Shown one piece after another: positions 9,612-20,418 of a stretch of DNA of 64,000 nucleotides (position 1 is the stretch's first letter; each line of letters begins with the position of its first letter). The stretch spans positions 1 through 64,000 of the forward strand of contig NZ_NTMH01000037.1 in assembly GCF_002307475.1 (NCBI RefSeq), read 5' to 3'. The notes beneath the pieces were generated by a model. It was not told the DNA's origin. It saw only the letters and a program-made list of their open reading frames with translations, and did not search any database. Position numbers and translations under genes: made by a program. The DNA comes from Pantoea allii (lineage in GTDB: Bacteria > Pseudomonadota > Gammaproteobacteria > Enterobacterales > Enterobacteriaceae).

Positions 9612-10466
9612 ATGACGTTATTTACCTTGTTACTGGTTTTAGGTTGGGAGCGGCTGTTTAAGCTGGGGGAGCACTGGCAACTGGATCATCGGCTTGAGCC
9701 CTTTTTCCGCGGTCGTCGGCACTTTTCTGTTATGCGCACCCTGTTGATGCTGTTTATGGTGATGGTGCTGACCGCGCTGGTGGTATGGAGCCTGAAAGGC
9801 ATTCTGTTTGGTATCCCTCAACTCGTGTTCTGGATTGTCGTGGGATTATTGTGCATCGGTGCCGGTGTGGTGCGTCAGCATTATCATGCCTATCTGCAGG
9901 CCGCGAGCCGTGATGAAGCCGCAGCGCATCAGGCAATGGCAGCAGAATTAACCATGATCCACGGCGTGCCAGTTGAATGCAGTGAACGCGAATTTTTACG
10001 TGAGTTACAAAACGCCCTCATCTGGATTAACTTTCGTTTTTATCTGGCACCGATGTTCTGGTTTGTGGTGGGAGGTGCGTGGGGGCCGGTTTTGCTGGTG
10101 GGTTACGCTTTTTTACGGGCCTGGCAAAGCTGGCTGGCAAAACACTGTACGCCGATGGCGCGTGCGCAATCCGGCGTGGACAGCATTTTGCATCTGGTTG
10201 ACTGGATTCCGGTGCGGCTGGCGGGCGTAGCCTATGCGCTGCTCGGCCACGGAGAGAAAGCATTACCTGCCTGGTTTGCATCATTAACCGACAGGCACCG
10301 CTCTCAGTACCATGTGCTAACCACGCTGGCGCAGTTTTCCCTGGCCCGCGATCCACACAGCGATAAGGTCGCTACGCCACGTGTTGCGGTGGCGCTGGCG
10401 AAGCGTATTTCGCTGGTGTTAGTCGTGGTGGTTGCGCTCCTGACCATCTACGGCACGCTGGTGTGA
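9612..10466 (+). CDS. ampE: Inner-membrane protein AmpE
   Basis: Membrane protein of the ampDE operon, proposed as a signalling or sensory partner in beta-lactamase regulation; its molecular activity is not established. The 284 residues equal the E. coli protein. Start [32 protein letters not shown] is the family N-terminus, and ATG 9612 follows TCTGGAGTAACT. Membrane segments are visible at about 38-60, 64-84, 146-166 and the C-terminus ([17 protein letters not shown]). Its stop overlaps the 3' end of the convergent GH43 gene by 19 bp. Confidence 0.94.
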   Translation: MTLFTLLLVLGWERLFKLGEHWQLDHRLEPFFRGRRHFSVMRTLLMLFMVMVLTALVVWSLKGILFGIPQLVFWIVVGLLCIGAGVVRQHYHAYLQAASRDEAAAHQAMAAELTMIHGVPVECSEREFLRELQNALIWINFRFYLAPMFWFVVGGAWGPVLLVGYAFLRAWQSWLAKHCTPMARAQSGVDSILHLVDWIPVRLAGVAYALLGHGEKALPAWFASLTDRHRSQYHVLTTLAQFSLARDPHSDKVATPRVAVALAKRISLVLVVVVALLTIYGTLV

Positions 10467-11407
10467 TCGGCAGGTGGCACGCCAAAATCCGGTGTGCCAT
10501 CTTCTCGCCAGTGTATATATTTCAGGCGCGTGTGACGATTACCATCCCACAGAGGGTCCCCTTCAATTTCCGTATAGTTGCGCGCATGGTAAACCAGCAG
10601 ATCGCGTCCGCTTTCATCCTGTGTAAAGCAACTGTGCCCTGGCCCGTACTGGCGATTTTCCCAACTGGTCGAGAATACCGGCCGCGCTGACTTTTGCCAG
10701 GCTAACGCATTCAACGGATCGGCGTCACGCTGAATAGACAGCAGGCCCATACAGTAATTTTCATCCGTTGCGCTGGCCGAATACGTAATGAAAAGCCGAT
10801 CGCCATGCACAATCGCTGCCGCCCCTTCATTAACACTAAAGCCCGCGCACTCCCATTCGTATTCCGGGCGGCTCAGCATCACCGGTTTACCTTTTAGCGT
10901 CCACGGATTGCGCAACTCCGCAAGGTAGAGGTTGGAATTACCCGGAATGCTGGGATCTTTTTGCGCCCATAAATACCAGTTTTTACCCTGATGAACGAAG
11001 TGAGTGGCGTCCAGCGAGAAACTGTCGATGTGGCTTAAAACCTGGCGTGCAGGCTGCCAGCTGCCGCTGAGCGGATCCGCATCGTCGCAGACCAGTGCGT
11101 ACATGCGGTGCTGAAACAGCCCGTCTTTGATGTCGCGTGAAGGGGCTGCGGCAAAATAGATGACCCACTGACCGTCAATATGGTGCAGCTCCGGTGCCCA
11201 AATCAACTCGCTAAAGGGGCCGATATCAGGCTTTTGCCATACCACAACCGGCTCTGCGTTGCGTAAGCCCATCAACGTGCTGGCACGACGGATTTCCAGA
11301 CGATCGTATTCCGGTACGGAAGCAATGAAGTAATAGTGCTCTCCATGGCGCAGGATAAAAGGATCGGCACGTCGTTCGATAAAAGGGTTAGGCCAGTTCT
11401 CGCTCAT
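10448..11407 (-). CDS. GH43-family glycoside hydrolase (arabinofuranosidase/xylosidase-like)
   Basis: Likely exo-acting enzyme on arabinose- or xylose-containing oligosaccharides from plant cell walls. It has 319 residues with no signal peptide, so it is presumably cytoplasmic. The five-bladed GH43 fold is suggested by [18 protein letters not shown] (probable catalytic base Asp), [17 protein letters not shown] and [12 protein letters not shown] (probable acid Glu). ATG 11407 overlaps the transporter stop as ATGA, so the two are coupled. The longer upstream open frame runs inside the transporter gene and was rejected. The 3' end overlaps ampE. Exact substrate is unknown; the E. coli yagH (xynB) product is a larger relative. 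Confidence 0.85.
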   Translation of the reverse strand: MSENWPNPFIERRADPFILRHGEHYYFIASVPEYDRLEIRRASTLMGLRNAEPVVVWQKPDIGPFSELIWAPELHHIDGQWVIYFAAAPSRDIKDGLFQHRMYALVCDDADPLSGSWQPARQVLSHIDSFSLDATHFVHQGKNWYLWAQKDPSIPGNSNLYLAELRNPWTLKGKPVMLSRPEYEWECAGFSVNEGAAAIVHGDRLFITYSASATDENYCMGLLSIQRDADPLNALAWQKSARPVFSTSWENRQYGPGHSCFTQDESGRDLLVYHARNYTEIEGDPLWDGNRHTRLKYIHWREDGTPDFGVPPADHTSVP

Positions 11408-12807
11408 TTCACTGCTCCCGTCTGGATCTCGCTGGTGTGTTGATCGTGTCCCGTCTGTACCGCTGTACGGCGCAGGGCAAGATCGCGTTGGATGGTTTGC
11501 ATTAAGCTGCGATCCACTTTCATCAGCCGTACTACGCCGGCGGTAATCAAATAACCGATACCCGGAATAACGGTAAACAGCAGCACGATCCCACTGATGG
11601 CATGCGCGGATTGCTGTTTCGCTCCGGCATCGTAGCCGTAAGCCGAGAGCAGAAAACCAACCATGGCACCTGCGACCGCCAGGCCCACCTTGAGGAAGAA
11701 CAGGTTGCCGGAAAAGCTGATGCCGGTAATGCGCTTGCCGGTTTTCCACTCACCGTAGTCATCCACATCGGCCATAAGGGACCAATGCAAAGGCGAAGGA
11801 ATCTGATGCAGGATATTCAGCAGGAAGTAGGCGATGACCACCGTGACGGTGGCATGCGGATCGAGCCAGTAAAAACCACTGGAGAACAATGCGAGGGCAA
11901 TATTGGTCCAGAAAAAGACTTTCAGCTTACACCAACGATCGGTCAGCACTTTTGCCAGCGTACTGCCCAGCATCATGCCCACCACACCAAGGCTGATAAA
12001 CAGCGTAGCAAAGTGGGTGGTTTGGCCCATCACCCAGGTGACGTAGTACATGGTTGCCGCCATACGAATAAACCCAGGGCAGACGTTGCAGAACGTCAGC
12101 AGCAGGATGCGCACCCACTGATCATTCTTCCACACGTCACGCAAATCGTGTTTCAGGTCATCATTTGTCGGCACGGCAGGGTGAATACGTTCACGGACGT
12201 TGGCGAAACAGAACAGGAACATCGCTAATCCCGCCAGCGCCAGTACGCCCATCGCCATTTGATAGCCGCGCGCTTTATTCTCGCCACCAAACCACTCAGC
12301 CATGGGCAGCAGTGACAGCGAGAGGATCAACGTGGCAATGCCCACCATCACAAAGCGATAGGACTGACAGGACACGCGCTCACCGGGATCGTTGGTAATG
12401 ACGCCGCCCAGCGAGCAATAGGGGATATTAATCGCAGTGTAGGTCAGGGACATGAAAAAATAGGTGACAAACGCCCAAATAACCTTGCTGTGGTAGCTCC
12501 AGTCAGGTGTGGTAAACATCAGCACACTGAATATGACATAGGGCACCGATACCCAGAGCAGCCAGGGGCGAAAGCGTCCCCAGCGACTTTTGGTGCGGTC
12601 GGCAATGGCGCCCATTATCGGATCGGTGATGGCATCAAGAATCCGGACAGAGAGTAACAGTACACCGACCAATGCCGGGGCTAAGCCAAATACATCAGTA
12701 TAGAAATAGCTGAGAAACAACATGACGGCACCGCCAATCATATTGCACCCGGCATCACCCATGCCGTAGCCCAGCTTTTCTCTGAACGAGAGCGTTTTAC
12801 CTGTCAT
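11404..12807 (-). CDS. GPH-family sugar:cation symporter (YagG/XynP-like)
   Basis: Predicted 12-TM glycoside-pentoside-hexuronide:cation symporter of 467 residues. Family features include the N-terminal SFREKLGYGMGDAGCNMIGGAVMLF, DAITDPIMGAIADRTKSRWGRFRPW after TM2 and DVDDYGEWKTGKR in the second half, the usual GPH cation/sugar motifs. It precedes and is translationally coupled to the GH43 hydrolase, so it probably imports the oligosaccharide that the hydrolase cleaves, as in the yagG-yagH pair. No dedicated regulator is adjacent. The pair interrupts ampE-aroP, which are neighbours in E. coli. Confidence 0.88.
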   Translation of the reverse strand: MTGKTLSFREKLGYGMGDAGCNMIGGAVMLFLSYFYTDVFGLAPALVGVLLLSVRILDAITDPIMGAIADRTKSRWGRFRPWLLWVSVPYVIFSVLMFTTPDWSYHSKVIWAFVTYFFMSLTYTAINIPYCSLGGVITNDPGERVSCQSYRFVMVGIATLILSLSLLPMAEWFGGENKARGYQMAMGVLALAGLAMFLFCFANVRERIHPAVPTNDDLKHDLRDVWKNDQWVRILLLTFCNVCPGFIRMAATMYYVTWVMGQTTHFATLFISLGVVGMMLGSTLAKVLTDRWCKLKVFFWTNIALALFSSGFYWLDPHATVTVVIAYFLLNILHQIPSPLHWSLMADVDDYGEWKTGKRITGISFSGNLFFLKVGLAVAGAMVGFLLSAYGYDAGAKQQSAHAISGIVLLFTVIPGIGYLITAGVVRLMKVDRSLMQTIQRDLALRRTAVQTGHDQHTSEIQTGAVK

Positions 12808-12825
12808 TATTGTTTCCTGCAGAAG

Positions 12826-12858
12826 GATTAAACAGAAAAGGATTATTAATGTTTAATC
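12826..12858. promoter_or_regulatory. Inverted repeat upstream of the GPH-GH43 operon
   Basis: GATTAAAC (12826-12833) and GTTTAATC (12851-12858) form an inverted repeat with a 17-bp spacer, 18 bp upstream of the symporter start. It could be an operator for an unlinked regulator or a leader hairpin. No known regulator consensus was matched. Confidence 0.35.
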
Positions 12859-12941
12859 AGCAGGATGAGCGGCAATAAATCGTTGCGATGATGGACAAAA
12901 CAGCCATGGAGAGAGAAGTGTGAACAGCGTCGGGTTTAACG

Positions 12942-12977
12942 ACTGCCCACCCGCTTAAACATGCGCGCGGGTGGGCA
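12942..12977 (-). terminator. Hairpin downstream of aroP
   Basis: A perfect 12-bp stem (CTGCCCACCCGC with GCGGGTGGGCAG) and 12-nt loop starts 6 bp after the aroP stop. There is no T tract, so it may act as a mRNA 3' stabiliser or a Rho-associated end rather than an intrinsic terminator. Confidence 0.5.
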
Positions 12978-12983
12978 GCGCTA

Positions 12984-14339
12984 TCAGGCTTTTTGCGTTT
13001 TATTTTTAACTACATAACCAACAGCAAGGATGACCAGCCAGACAGGGATTAACCATACGGAAATGGCCATGCCCGGTGTCATCGCCATCAGGACCAGAAT
13101 TCCGCCCAGGAAAACCAGGCAAATCCAGTTACCCAGTGGATACAGAACGGCCTTAAAGCGGGTCGTCACGCCCTGCTGATTTTTCTTTTTACGGAATTTC
13201 AGGTGCGCCAGGCTAATCATCGCCCAGTTGATAACCAGCGCAGAAACGACCAGCGACATCAACAGACCAAACGCTTCACCCGGCATCAGGAAGTTGAGCA
13301 GCACACACAGGGCAGTCGCAACGGCTGACACAAGAATACTCATTACCGGTACGCCGCGACGGTCAACGTTCAGCAGTGCTTTAGGCGCATTTCCCTGCTG
13401 AGCCAGACCAAACAGCATACGACTGTTACAGTAAACGCAGCTGTTATAGACCGACAGGGCGGCCGTCAGGATGACCACGTTCAGGGCATTCGCGACCATC
13501 GCATCGCCCAGTTCATGGAAAATAAACACGAAAGGGCTGGTGTCTTCGGTTACGCGCGTCCACGGCATCAAAGAAAGCAGTACCGCCAGCGAGCCGATAT
13601 AGAAAATCAGTATACGCCACAGCACCTGATTGGTCGCCTTAGGGATCGTGGTTTCCGGGTTATCCGCTTCCGCCGCCGTAATTCCCACCAGTTCCAGCCC
13701 ACCAAACGAAAACATGATAATCGCCATGACCATCACCAGTCCGCCCAGGCCATTAGGCAGAAAGCCGCCGTGCTCCCAAAGGTTGCGCACGGTTGCCTGT
13801 GGACCGCCGGTACCGCTAAACAGCAGCCAGCCGCCGAACAGGATCATCGCAATAACCGCAATCACCTTGATAATGGCGAACCAAAATTCCATCTCACCAA
13901 ACACTTTTACGTTGGTCAGGTTAACGGCATTGATCAGCACAAAGAAGATCGCGGCTGAGGCCCAGGTAGGAAAATCAGGCCACCAGAACTGAATATATTT
14001 ACCGACGGCACTCAACTCGGCCATCGCCACCAGCACATACAGAACCCAGTAGTTCCAGCCCGATGCAAAACCAGCAAAGTTACCCCAGTATTTATAGGCG
14101 AAATGACTGAAGCTACCGGCTACCGGCTCTTCAACCACCATTTCACCAAGTTGGCGCATAATTAAAAAAGCGATAAATCCGGCAATGGCATAGCCTAAAA
14201 TAACGGCTGGCCCTGCCGATTTGATGACCGACGCGCTGCCCAGAAACAGGCCGGTTCCCACTGCACCACCCAGGGCAATCAACTGAATATGGCGGTTTTT
14301 TAAACCGCGCTTCAGCGATTCGCCGTGCTGTTGTTCCAT
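12984..14339 (-). CDS. aroP: Aromatic amino acid permease AroP
   Basis: Proton-coupled importer of phenylalanine, tyrosine and tryptophan in the inner membrane (amino acid permease APC family, 12 TM). The 451 residues contain the family signature starting GGAVGTGLFLGSASVIKSAGP in TM1 and conserved SFGGLELVGITAAEADNP. ATG 14339 (MEQQHGESLKRGL) has GAGG 5 nt upstream; a GTG two codons earlier would overlap the SD. A TyrR-type box lies about 46 bp upstream. PheP and similar permeases are close relatives, but identity with AroP and position beside pdhR support this name. Confidence 0.94.
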   Translation of the reverse strand: MEQQHGESLKRGLKNRHIQLIALGGAVGTGLFLGSASVIKSAGPAVILGYAIAGFIAFLIMRQLGEMVVEEPVAGSFSHFAYKYWGNFAGFASGWNYWVLYVLVAMAELSAVGKYIQFWWPDFPTWASAAIFFVLINAVNLTNVKVFGEMEFWFAIIKVIAVIAMILFGGWLLFSGTGGPQATVRNLWEHGGFLPNGLGGLVMVMAIIMFSFGGLELVGITAAEADNPETTIPKATNQVLWRILIFYIGSLAVLLSLMPWTRVTEDTSPFVFIFHELGDAMVANALNVVILTAALSVYNSCVYCNSRMLFGLAQQGNAPKALLNVDRRGVPVMSILVSAVATALCVLLNFLMPGEAFGLLMSLVVSALVINWAMISLAHLKFRKKKNQQGVTTRFKAVLYPLGNWICLVFLGGILVLMAMTPGMAISVWLIPVWLVILAVGYVVKNKTQKA

Positions 14340-14384
14340 ACACACCTCGTGATGTTGTTATTCTTCGCTGCAGTGCAAGCTGAC

Positions 14385-14402
14385 TGTAAAGAATTGATTA
14401 CA
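14385..14402. promoter_or_regulatory. TyrR box upstream of aroP
   Basis: TGTAAAGAATTGATTACA matches TGTAAA-N6-TTTACA with one mismatch. TyrR represses aroP in E. coli in response to aromatic amino acids. A second, weaker box often accompanies it; I could not identify one with confidence. Confidence 0.65.
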
Positions 14403-14774
14403 TTAACGACTGATATTTTTAGGGTATCTGACTTGCGTAATGAAGCCAGTTGTAGCCTGGGGACCAGAATAGTGATAAGCGCAGGGCTTTGCACCTGCTT
14501 TCGCTTTAGCGGTCACGAGTTGCCTGAAAAAGAAGCAACCAGGTGGAATCCATAGCGATTGGCGATAAATAAAAAAGGCTCCGGCCCGGTCAAAAACCGC
14601 ACAGCCAGCTAAATCGGTTTAACTGACGACGTTATGTAATTTTTAGTAAAAGTTAAAAAAATTAACATTCCGCTAACGCCCGGCTTTCCACTTTTTAACT
14701 CTACAGTTATGGCAGCCACGCCGCATTCCTTCACTTTAATGTCACAGATGCCGTATAGACACAAGGTGAATACT
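14403..14774. other. Intergenic region between aroP and pdhR without recognised genes
   Basis: About 370 bp between the TyrR box and the pdhR promoter. It becomes AT-rich near 14560-14700. No reading frame with a convincing ribosome site and no RNA gene was recognised. Short hairpins are present but none has a clear terminator tail. Confidence 0.5.
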
Positions 14775-14803
14775 TTGTTACTTTACGGGCACCTTTTTTG
14801 AAT
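14775..14803 (+). promoter_or_regulatory. Candidate promoter of the pdhR-aceEF-lpd operon
   Basis: TTGTTA, a 17-bp spacer and TTGAAT resemble -35 and -10 boxes (4/6 each). The -10 is directly followed and overlapped by the PdhR operator, the arrangement expected for autorepression. Confidence 0.45.
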
Positions 14804-14816
14804 TGGTATTACCAAT
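14802..14816. promoter_or_regulatory. PdhR operator
   Basis: ATTGGTATTACCAAT is a perfect palindrome matching the PdhR consensus (ATTGGTnnnACCAAT). It lies 35 bp upstream of the pdhR start. PdhR binds here without pyruvate and releases when pyruvate accumulates. Confidence 0.9.
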
Positions 14817-14851
14817 TTACTTTGTCAGACAGGCACATTTAAGAAGGGAAG

Positions 14852-15616
14852 ATGGCTTACAGTAAGATTCGTCAACCCAAACTCTGCGATGCAATTGAGC
14901 AGCAACTTGAATCCCTGATCATGGAAGGGACGCTTCAGCCGGGAGAGAAGTTGCTTCCCGAGCGCGAACTCGCCAAACAATTCGATGTTTCACGTCCGTC
15001 TCTCCGCGAGGCAATCCAGCGTTTAGAAGCGAAAGGATTGTTACTTCGCCGTCAGGGCGGCGGAACATTCGTACAGAAGCATCTCTGGCAGAGCATGAGC
15101 GATCCTCTCGTTGAGCTTCTCGCAGAACATCCGGAATCTCAGTTTGACCTGTTGGAAACGCGCCATGCTTTAGAAGGTATCGCGGCTTACTATGCCGCAC
15201 TGCGTGGCACAGAAGAAGATTTACAGCGTATTCGCGACTGTCATCTTCATATACAGCAGGCGCAGGACAGCGGCGATCTCGACGCTGAAGCAGACGCAGT
15301 GATGAAGTATCAGATCGCTGTCACAGAAGCCGCCCATAATGTCGTGCTTTTGCATTTGCTACGATCAATGGGCCCTATGCTGGAACAGAACGTTCGACAG
15401 AATTTTGAATTGCTCTACTCGCGCCGGGAAATGCTGGCGAAAGTGAGCGGTCACCGCGCCAGAATTTTTGAGGCGATTGTGGCTCGTGAGCCGGAACAAG
15501 CACGCGAGGCTTCACACCGTCACCTGGCGTTCATTGAGGAAATCTTGCTGGACAGAAGTCGGGAGCAGAGCCGTCGAGAACGCTCCCTGCGTCGTTTACA
15601 GCAACGTAAGGAATAA
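14852..15616 (+). CDS. pdhR: Pyruvate dehydrogenase complex repressor PdhR
   Basis: GntR/FadR-family repressor that senses pyruvate and controls the pdh operon and respiratory genes. The 254 residues equal E. coli PdhR. The N-terminal winged HTH (residues about 9-77) contains [41 protein letters not shown] sequence, and the C-terminal FCD effector domain follows ([16 protein letters not shown]...[12 protein letters not shown]). SD GAAGGGAAG precedes the ATG. It is the first gene of the operon and lies under its own operator. Confidence 0.96.
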   Translation: MAYSKIRQPKLCDAIEQQLESLIMEGTLQPGEKLLPERELAKQFDVSRPSLREAIQRLEAKGLLLRRQGGGTFVQKHLWQSMSDPLVELLAEHPESQFDLLETRHALEGIAAYYAALRGTEEDLQRIRDCHLHIQQAQDSGDLDAEADAVMKYQIAVTEAAHNVVLLHLLRSMGPMLEQNVRQNFELLYSRREMLAKVSGHRARIFEAIVAREPEQAREASHRHLAFIEEILLDRSREQSRRERSLRRLQQRKE

Positions 15617-15719
15617 CGTGCGGCAAAGATCGTGCGGACATGTGCGACGAGCCTGTCTCCCTGACGTTAACAGGCTCCCGATTTTTCAACGTATTAGACA
15701 CAGATAAGGAATACCCCCC

Positions 15720-18386
15720 ATGTCAGAACGTTTACACAATGACGTGGATCCGATTGAAACTCGTGACTGGCTACAGGCGATCGAATCGGTCATCCGTGAA
15801 GAAGGTGTTGAACGTGCACAGTATCTGATTGATCAGGTACTGAGTGCAGCCCGCAAAGGCGGTGTGAAAGTTGCTGGCGGTGCTGCCGCAATCAGTAACT
15901 ACATCAACTCTATTGCCGTTGAAGATGAACCGGACTATCCGGGCAACACCTCACTTGAACGTCGTATCCGTTCCGCCATCCGCTGGAACGCCATCGTGTC
16001 AGTGCTGCGTGCATCGAAAAAAGATTTGGAACTGGGTGGTCACCTCTCCTCCTTCCAGTCTTCCGCCACCATTTATGAAGTGTGCTTTAACCACTTCTTC
16101 CGGGCGCGCAGCGAAAAAGATGGCGGTGATCTGGTTTACTTCCAGGGCCACATTTCGCCAGGCATTTACTCACGTGCCTTCCTTGAAGGTCGTCTGACTG
16201 AAGAGCAGATGGATAACTTCCGTCAGGAAGTTGACGGTAAAGGTCTGTCTTCTTATCCGCATCCAAAACTGATGCCGGAATTCTGGCAGTTCCCGACCGT
16301 CTCAATGGGCCTGGGTCCACTGAATGCAATTTATCAGGCTAAATTCCTGAAATATCTGGAACACCGTGGCCTGAAAGAGACGTCGGGCCAAACCGTTTAT
16401 GCCTTCCTGGGCGACGGCGAGATGGATGAGCCAGAATCGAAAGGTGCGATTACCATCGCCACCCGTGAAAAACTGGATAACCTGGTCTTCATCATCAACT
16501 GTAACCTGCAGCGCCTGGATGGACCGGTAACCGGTAACGGCAAGATCATCAATGAGCTGGAAGGCATTTTTGCCGGTGCTGGCTGGGAAGTGATCAAGGT
16601 TATCTGGGGCGGTCGTTGGGATGAACTGCTGCGCAATGACACCAGCGGTAAGCTGATCCAGCTGATGAACGAAACCGTTGATGGCGACTACCAGACCTTT
16701 AAATCCCGCGACGGCGCTTATGTGCGTGAGCACTTCTTCGGCAAATATCCGGAAACCGCAGCCCTGGTGAAAGACTGGTCAGACGATGAGATCTGGTCAC
16801 TGAACCGCGGCGGTCACGATCCGAAGAAAATCTATGCGGCCCTGAAAAAAGCGCAAGACACCAAGGGCAAGCCGGTGCTGATTCTGGCACATACCATTAA
16901 AGGTTATGGTATGGGCGACACGGCCGAAGGTAAAAACATCGCGCACCAGGTCAAGAAGATGAACATGGATGGCGTTCGCTATATCCGCGATCGCTTCAAC
17001 GTGCCGGTAGAAGACGACAAGATCGAATCTCTGCCTTACATCACCTTCGATAAAGGCTCTGAAGAGTACAACTACCTGCACGGCCAGCGTGAGAAGTTAG
17101 GCGGTTACCTGCCATCACGTCAGCCGAAGTTCACTGAAAAGCTGGAAATGCCAGCGCTGGAAGAGTTCGGTGCGCTGCTTGAAGAGCAGAATAAAGAGAT
17201 CTCGACCACTATCGCATTTGTGCGTGCCCTGAATGTGATGCTGAAGAACAAGTCGATCAAAGATCGCCTGGTACCGATTCTTGCTGATGAAGCACGTACT
17301 TTCGGTATGGAAGGTCTGTTCCGTCAGATTGGTATCTACAGCCCGAACGGTCAGCAGTACACGCCGCAGGACCGCGAGCAGGTGGCTTACTATAAAGAAG
17401 ACGAGAAAGGTCAGATTTTGCAGGAAGGGATCAACGAGCTGGGCGCAGGTTCATCCTGGCTGGCGGCGGCGACCTCTTACAGCACCAACAACCTGCCGAT
17501 GATTCCGTTCTACATCTATTATTCGATGTTCGGCTTCCAGCGTATTGGCGATCTGATGTGGCTGGCGGGCGACCAACAGGCACGCGGCTTCCTGGTCGGC
17601 GGTACATCAGGCCGTACCACATTGAACGGTGAAGGTTTGCAGCATGAAGATGGTCACAGCCATATTCAGTCTCTGACGATTCCAAACTGTATCTCCTACG
17701 ATCCGTCATATGCCTACGAAGTAGCCGTCATCATGCATGATGGCCTGGTCCGTATGTACGGCGAAGCGCAGGAAAATATCTATTACTACATCACCACGCT
17801 GAACGAAAACTACCACATGCCAGCGATGCCGAAAGGTGCCGAGGAAGGTATCCGTAAAGGTATCTATAAGCTGGAAACCGTGGACGGTAGCAAAGGTAAA
17901 GTTCAGCTGTTGGGCTCAGGCTCTATTCTGCGCCATGTACGTGAAGCCGCCCAGATCCTGGCGAGCGATTACGGCATCGGTTCAGACGTTTACAGCGTTA
18001 CCTCGTTCACCGAACTGGCCCGCGATGGTCAGGATTGTGAGCGCTGGAACATGCTGCATCCAACGGAAGCACCTCGCGTGCCTTACATCGCTCAGGTGAT
18101 GAACGAAGCACCTGCCGTGGCGTCAACCGACTACATGAAGCTGTTTGCTGAGCAGGTTCGCAGCTATGTGCCGTCAAGCGATTACCGCGTGCTGGGTACG
18201 GATGGTTTTGGCCGCTCTGACAGCCGTGAAAATCTGCGTCACCACTTTGAAGTGGATGCATCTTACGTTGTGGTTGCCGCGCTGGGTGAACTGGCTAAAC
18301 GTGGCGAAATCGATAAGAAAGTCGTGGCGGATGCGATCGTGAAGTTCAAGATCGATGCCGATAAAGTTAACCCGCGTCTGGCTTAA
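15720..18386 (+). CDS. aceE: Pyruvate dehydrogenase E1 component
   Basis: Thiamine-diphosphate-dependent homodimeric E1 that decarboxylates pyruvate and acetylates the lipoyl groups of AceF. It has 888 residues, one more than E. coli. The N-terminal segment that docks on E2 ([19 protein letters not shown]), the ThDP motif [13 protein letters not shown]...[17 protein letters not shown] and the transketolase-like central domain are all intact. The start follows AAGGAATACCCCCC. It lies 103 bp after pdhR and 14 bp before aceF, in the same transcript. Confidence 0.97.
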   Translation: MSERLHNDVDPIETRDWLQAIESVIREEGVERAQYLIDQVLSAARKGGVKVAGGAAAISNYINSIAVEDEPDYPGNTSLERRIRSAIRWNAIVSVLRASKKDLELGGHLSSFQSSATIYEVCFNHFFRARSEKDGGDLVYFQGHISPGIYSRAFLEGRLTEEQMDNFRQEVDGKGLSSYPHPKLMPEFWQFPTVSMGLGPLNAIYQAKFLKYLEHRGLKETSGQTVYAFLGDGEMDEPESKGAITIATREKLDNLVFIINCNLQRLDGPVTGNGKIINELEGIFAGAGWEVIKVIWGGRWDELLRNDTSGKLIQLMNETVDGDYQTFKSRDGAYVREHFFGKYPETAALVKDWSDDEIWSLNRGGHDPKKIYAALKKAQDTKGKPVLILAHTIKGYGMGDTAEGKNIAHQVKKMNMDGVRYIRDRFNVPVEDDKIESLPYITFDKGSEEYNYLHGQREKLGGYLPSRQPKFTEKLEMPALEEFGALLEEQNKEISTTIAFVRALNVMLKNKSIKDRLVPILADEARTFGMEGLFRQIGIYSPNGQQYTPQDREQVAYYKEDEKGQILQEGINELGAGSSWLAAATSYSTNNLPMIPFYIYYSMFGFQRIGDLMWLAGDQQARGFLVGGTSGRTTLNGEGLQHEDGHSHIQSLTIPNCISYDPSYAYEVAVIMHDGLVRMYGEAQENIYYYITTLNENYHMPAMPKGAEEGIRKGIYKLETVDGSKGKVQLLGSGSILRHVREAAQILASDYGIGSDVYSVTSFTELARDGQDCERWNMLHPTEAPRVPYIAQVMNEAPAVASTDYMKLFAEQVRSYVPSSDYRVLGTDGFGRSDSRENLRHHFEVDASYVVVAALGELAKRGEIDKKVVADAIVKFKIDADKVNPRLA

Positions 18387-18400
18387 GAGGTAACAGAGTA

Positions 18401-20296
18401 ATGGCTATTGAAATCAAGGTACCAGATATCGGGTCAGACGAAGTTGAAGTCACCGAAATTCTGGTCAAGGTTGGCGACAAGGTGGAAGCCGAGCAGTCGC
18501 TGATCACCGTGGAAGGCGATAAAGCCTCGATGGAAGTTCCCTCGCCGCAGGCCGGTGTGGTGAAAGAGATCAAAATCGCGACCGGCGACAAAGTAGAAAC
18601 CGGCTCGCTGATCATGATGTTTGACGCAGACGATGCTGCAGAAGCCGCACCCGCGCCAGCGCAGGAGAAAAAAGCAGACGCAGCGCCAGCCGCTGCACCT
18701 GCCAGCGCCAGCAAAGACGTTAACGTACCGGATATCGGCGGCGACGAAGTTGAAGTCACCGAGATCCTGGTAAAAGTGGGCGACAAGGTAGAAGCTGAGC
18801 AATCGCTGATTGTGGTTGAAGGCGACAAAGCATCGATGGAAGTTCCGGCGCCGTTCGCGGGCGTGGTGAAAGAGATCATTATTACCACCGGCGATAAAGT
18901 GAATACCGGTTCTCACATCATGGTATTTGAAGCAGAAGGCGCTGCGCCTGCTGCTGATGCTAAGCCAGAAGTAAAAGAAGACGCGGCGGCTGCGCCAGCA
19001 GCAGCGGCTGGCGCAAAAGACGTCAATGTACCGGATATCGGTGGCGATGAAGTCGAAGTCACCGACGTGCTGGTGAAGGTGGGCGATAAAGTCGAGGCTG
19101 AGCAGTCACTGATTGTGGTGGAAGGCGATAAAGCATCGATGGAAGTTCCTGCACCTTTCGCCGGTACGGTCAAAGCGCTGAAAGTCGCTACTGGCGATAA
19201 AGTCAGCACCGGCTCGCTGATTATGGTGTTTGAAGTGGAAGGCGCAGCGCCAGCCGCTGCACCGGCTGCCAAAAAAGAGGCAGCACCTGCGCCAGCGGCG
19301 GCGGCGGAATCTAAGCCTGCGGCTCCTGCTGCTGCGAAAGCAGACAGCAAAGGTGAGTTTGCCGAGAACGATGCCTATGTACATGCCACGCCGGTCATTC
19401 GTCGTCTGGCACGTGAATTCGGCGTGAATCTGGCGAAGGTGAAAGGCACGGGCCGTAAGGGCCGTATCCTGAAAGAAGACGTTCAGGCTTACGTGAAAGA
19501 TGCGGTGAAACGTGCAGAAGCCGCGCCAGCTGCTGCCAGCGGTGGTGGCCTGCCCGGCATGCTGCCATGGCCGAAGGTTGACTTCAGCAAGTTTGGTGAA
19601 ATCGAAGAAGTAGAACTGGGCCGTATCCAGAAAATCTCGGGTGCGAACCTGAGCCGTAACTGGGTGATGATCCCGCACGTTACGCACTTCGATAAAACCG
19701 ATATCACCGAGCTGGAAGCCTTCCGTAAACAGCAGAACGCCGAAGCTGAGAAGCGTAAACTGGATGTGAAATACACACCTGTTGTCTTCATCATGAAAGC
19801 GGTCGCTGCGGCGCTTGAGCAGATGCCACGCTTCAACAGTTCACTGTCTGAAGATGCGCAGAAGCTGACGTTGAAAAAGTACATCAACATCGGTGTGGCA
19901 GTTGATACGCCAAATGGCCTGGTTGTTCCGGTGTTTAAAGACGTGAACAAAAAGGGCATCACTGAGCTGTCTCGTGAGCTGATGGCGATCTCTAAAAAGG
20001 CGCGCGATGGCAAACTGACCGCTGGCGATATGCAGGGCGGCTGTTTCACCATCTCCAGCCTTGGCGGCCTGGGAACCACCCACTTTGCGCCGATCGTTAA
20101 CGCGCCAGAAGTGGCCATCCTTGGCGTGTCGAAGTCAGCGATGGAGCCAGTATGGAACGGTAAAGAGTTTGCACCGCGTCTGATGATGCCAATCTCTCTG
20201 TCCTTCGATCACCGGGTTATTGACGGTGCAGATGGGGCACGTTTCATTACCATTGTTGGCAATATGCTGTCAGATATTCGTCGTCTGGTTATGTAA
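18401..20296 (+). CDS. aceF: Dihydrolipoyllysine-residue acetyltransferase (E2)
   Basis: Core of the pyruvate dehydrogenase complex; transfers acetyl groups from lipoyl lysines to CoA. The 631 residues contain three tandem lipoyl domains with lipoylated lysines in EGDKASM at Lys41, Lys143 and Lys244, joined by Ala/Pro-rich linkers. The peripheral-subunit-binding domain follows ([21 protein letters not shown], about 328-365), then the catalytic domain with [10 protein letters not shown] near the C-terminus. The lipoyl repeats are nearly identical to each other at protein and DNA level, so recombination could change their number. Confidence 0.97.
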   Translation: MAIEIKVPDIGSDEVEVTEILVKVGDKVEAEQSLITVEGDKASMEVPSPQAGVVKEIKIATGDKVETGSLIMMFDADDAAEAAPAPAQEKKADAAPAAAPASASKDVNVPDIGGDEVEVTEILVKVGDKVEAEQSLIVVEGDKASMEVPAPFAGVVKEIIITTGDKVNTGSHIMVFEAEGAAPAADAKPEVKEDAAAAPAAAAGAKDVNVPDIGGDEVEVTDVLVKVGDKVEAEQSLIVVEGDKASMEVPAPFAGTVKALKVATGDKVSTGSLIMVFEVEGAAPAAAPAAKKEAAPAPAAAAESKPAAPAAAKADSKGEFAENDAYVHATPVIRRLAREFGVNLAKVKGTGRKGRILKEDVQAYVKDAVKRAEAAPAAASGGGLPGMLPWPKVDFSKFGEIEEVELGRIQKISGANLSRNWVMIPHVTHFDKTDITELEAFRKQQNAEAEKRKLDVKYTPVVFIMKAVAAALEQMPRFNSSLSEDAQKLTLKKYINIGVAVDTPNGLVVPVFKDVNKKGITELSRELMAISKKARDGKLTAGDMQGGCFTISSLGGLGTTHFAPIVNAPEVAILGVSKSAMEPVWNGKEFAPRLMMPISLSFDHRVIDGADGARFITIVGNMLSDIRRLVM

Positions 20297-20304
20297 AACG
20301 CGCA

Positions 20305-20330
20305 AAAGGCCGGCAAATGCCGGCCTTTTT
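20305..20330 (+). terminator. Terminator after aceF
   Basis: AAAGGCCGGC, loop AAAT, GCCGGCCTTT and a short T run begin 8 bp after the aceF stop. It should partly separate the pdhR-aceEF transcript from lpd, as in E. coli where lpd also has its own promoter. Confidence 0.85.
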
Positions 20331-20418
20331 GTAACATTCAGGGCACCGCGGTTGGCAGTTTATTAACAATTCTGTAAACTCTTGCGGTGAACATGTCCCG
20401 GTGGAATAAGGACATTAT

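Noticed and set aside
11408-11749. N-terminal extension of the GH43 gene (114 codons)
   Set aside because: It overlaps the symporter gene in another frame and lacks similarity; the ATGA-coupled start is preferred.
18367-18888. Antisense open frame opposite aceF (173 codons), and similar frames at 18434-18916 and 18913-19350
   Set aside because: They mirror the repetitive lipoyl-domain and Ala/Pro-linker coding sequence; low-complexity composition, no ribosome site.
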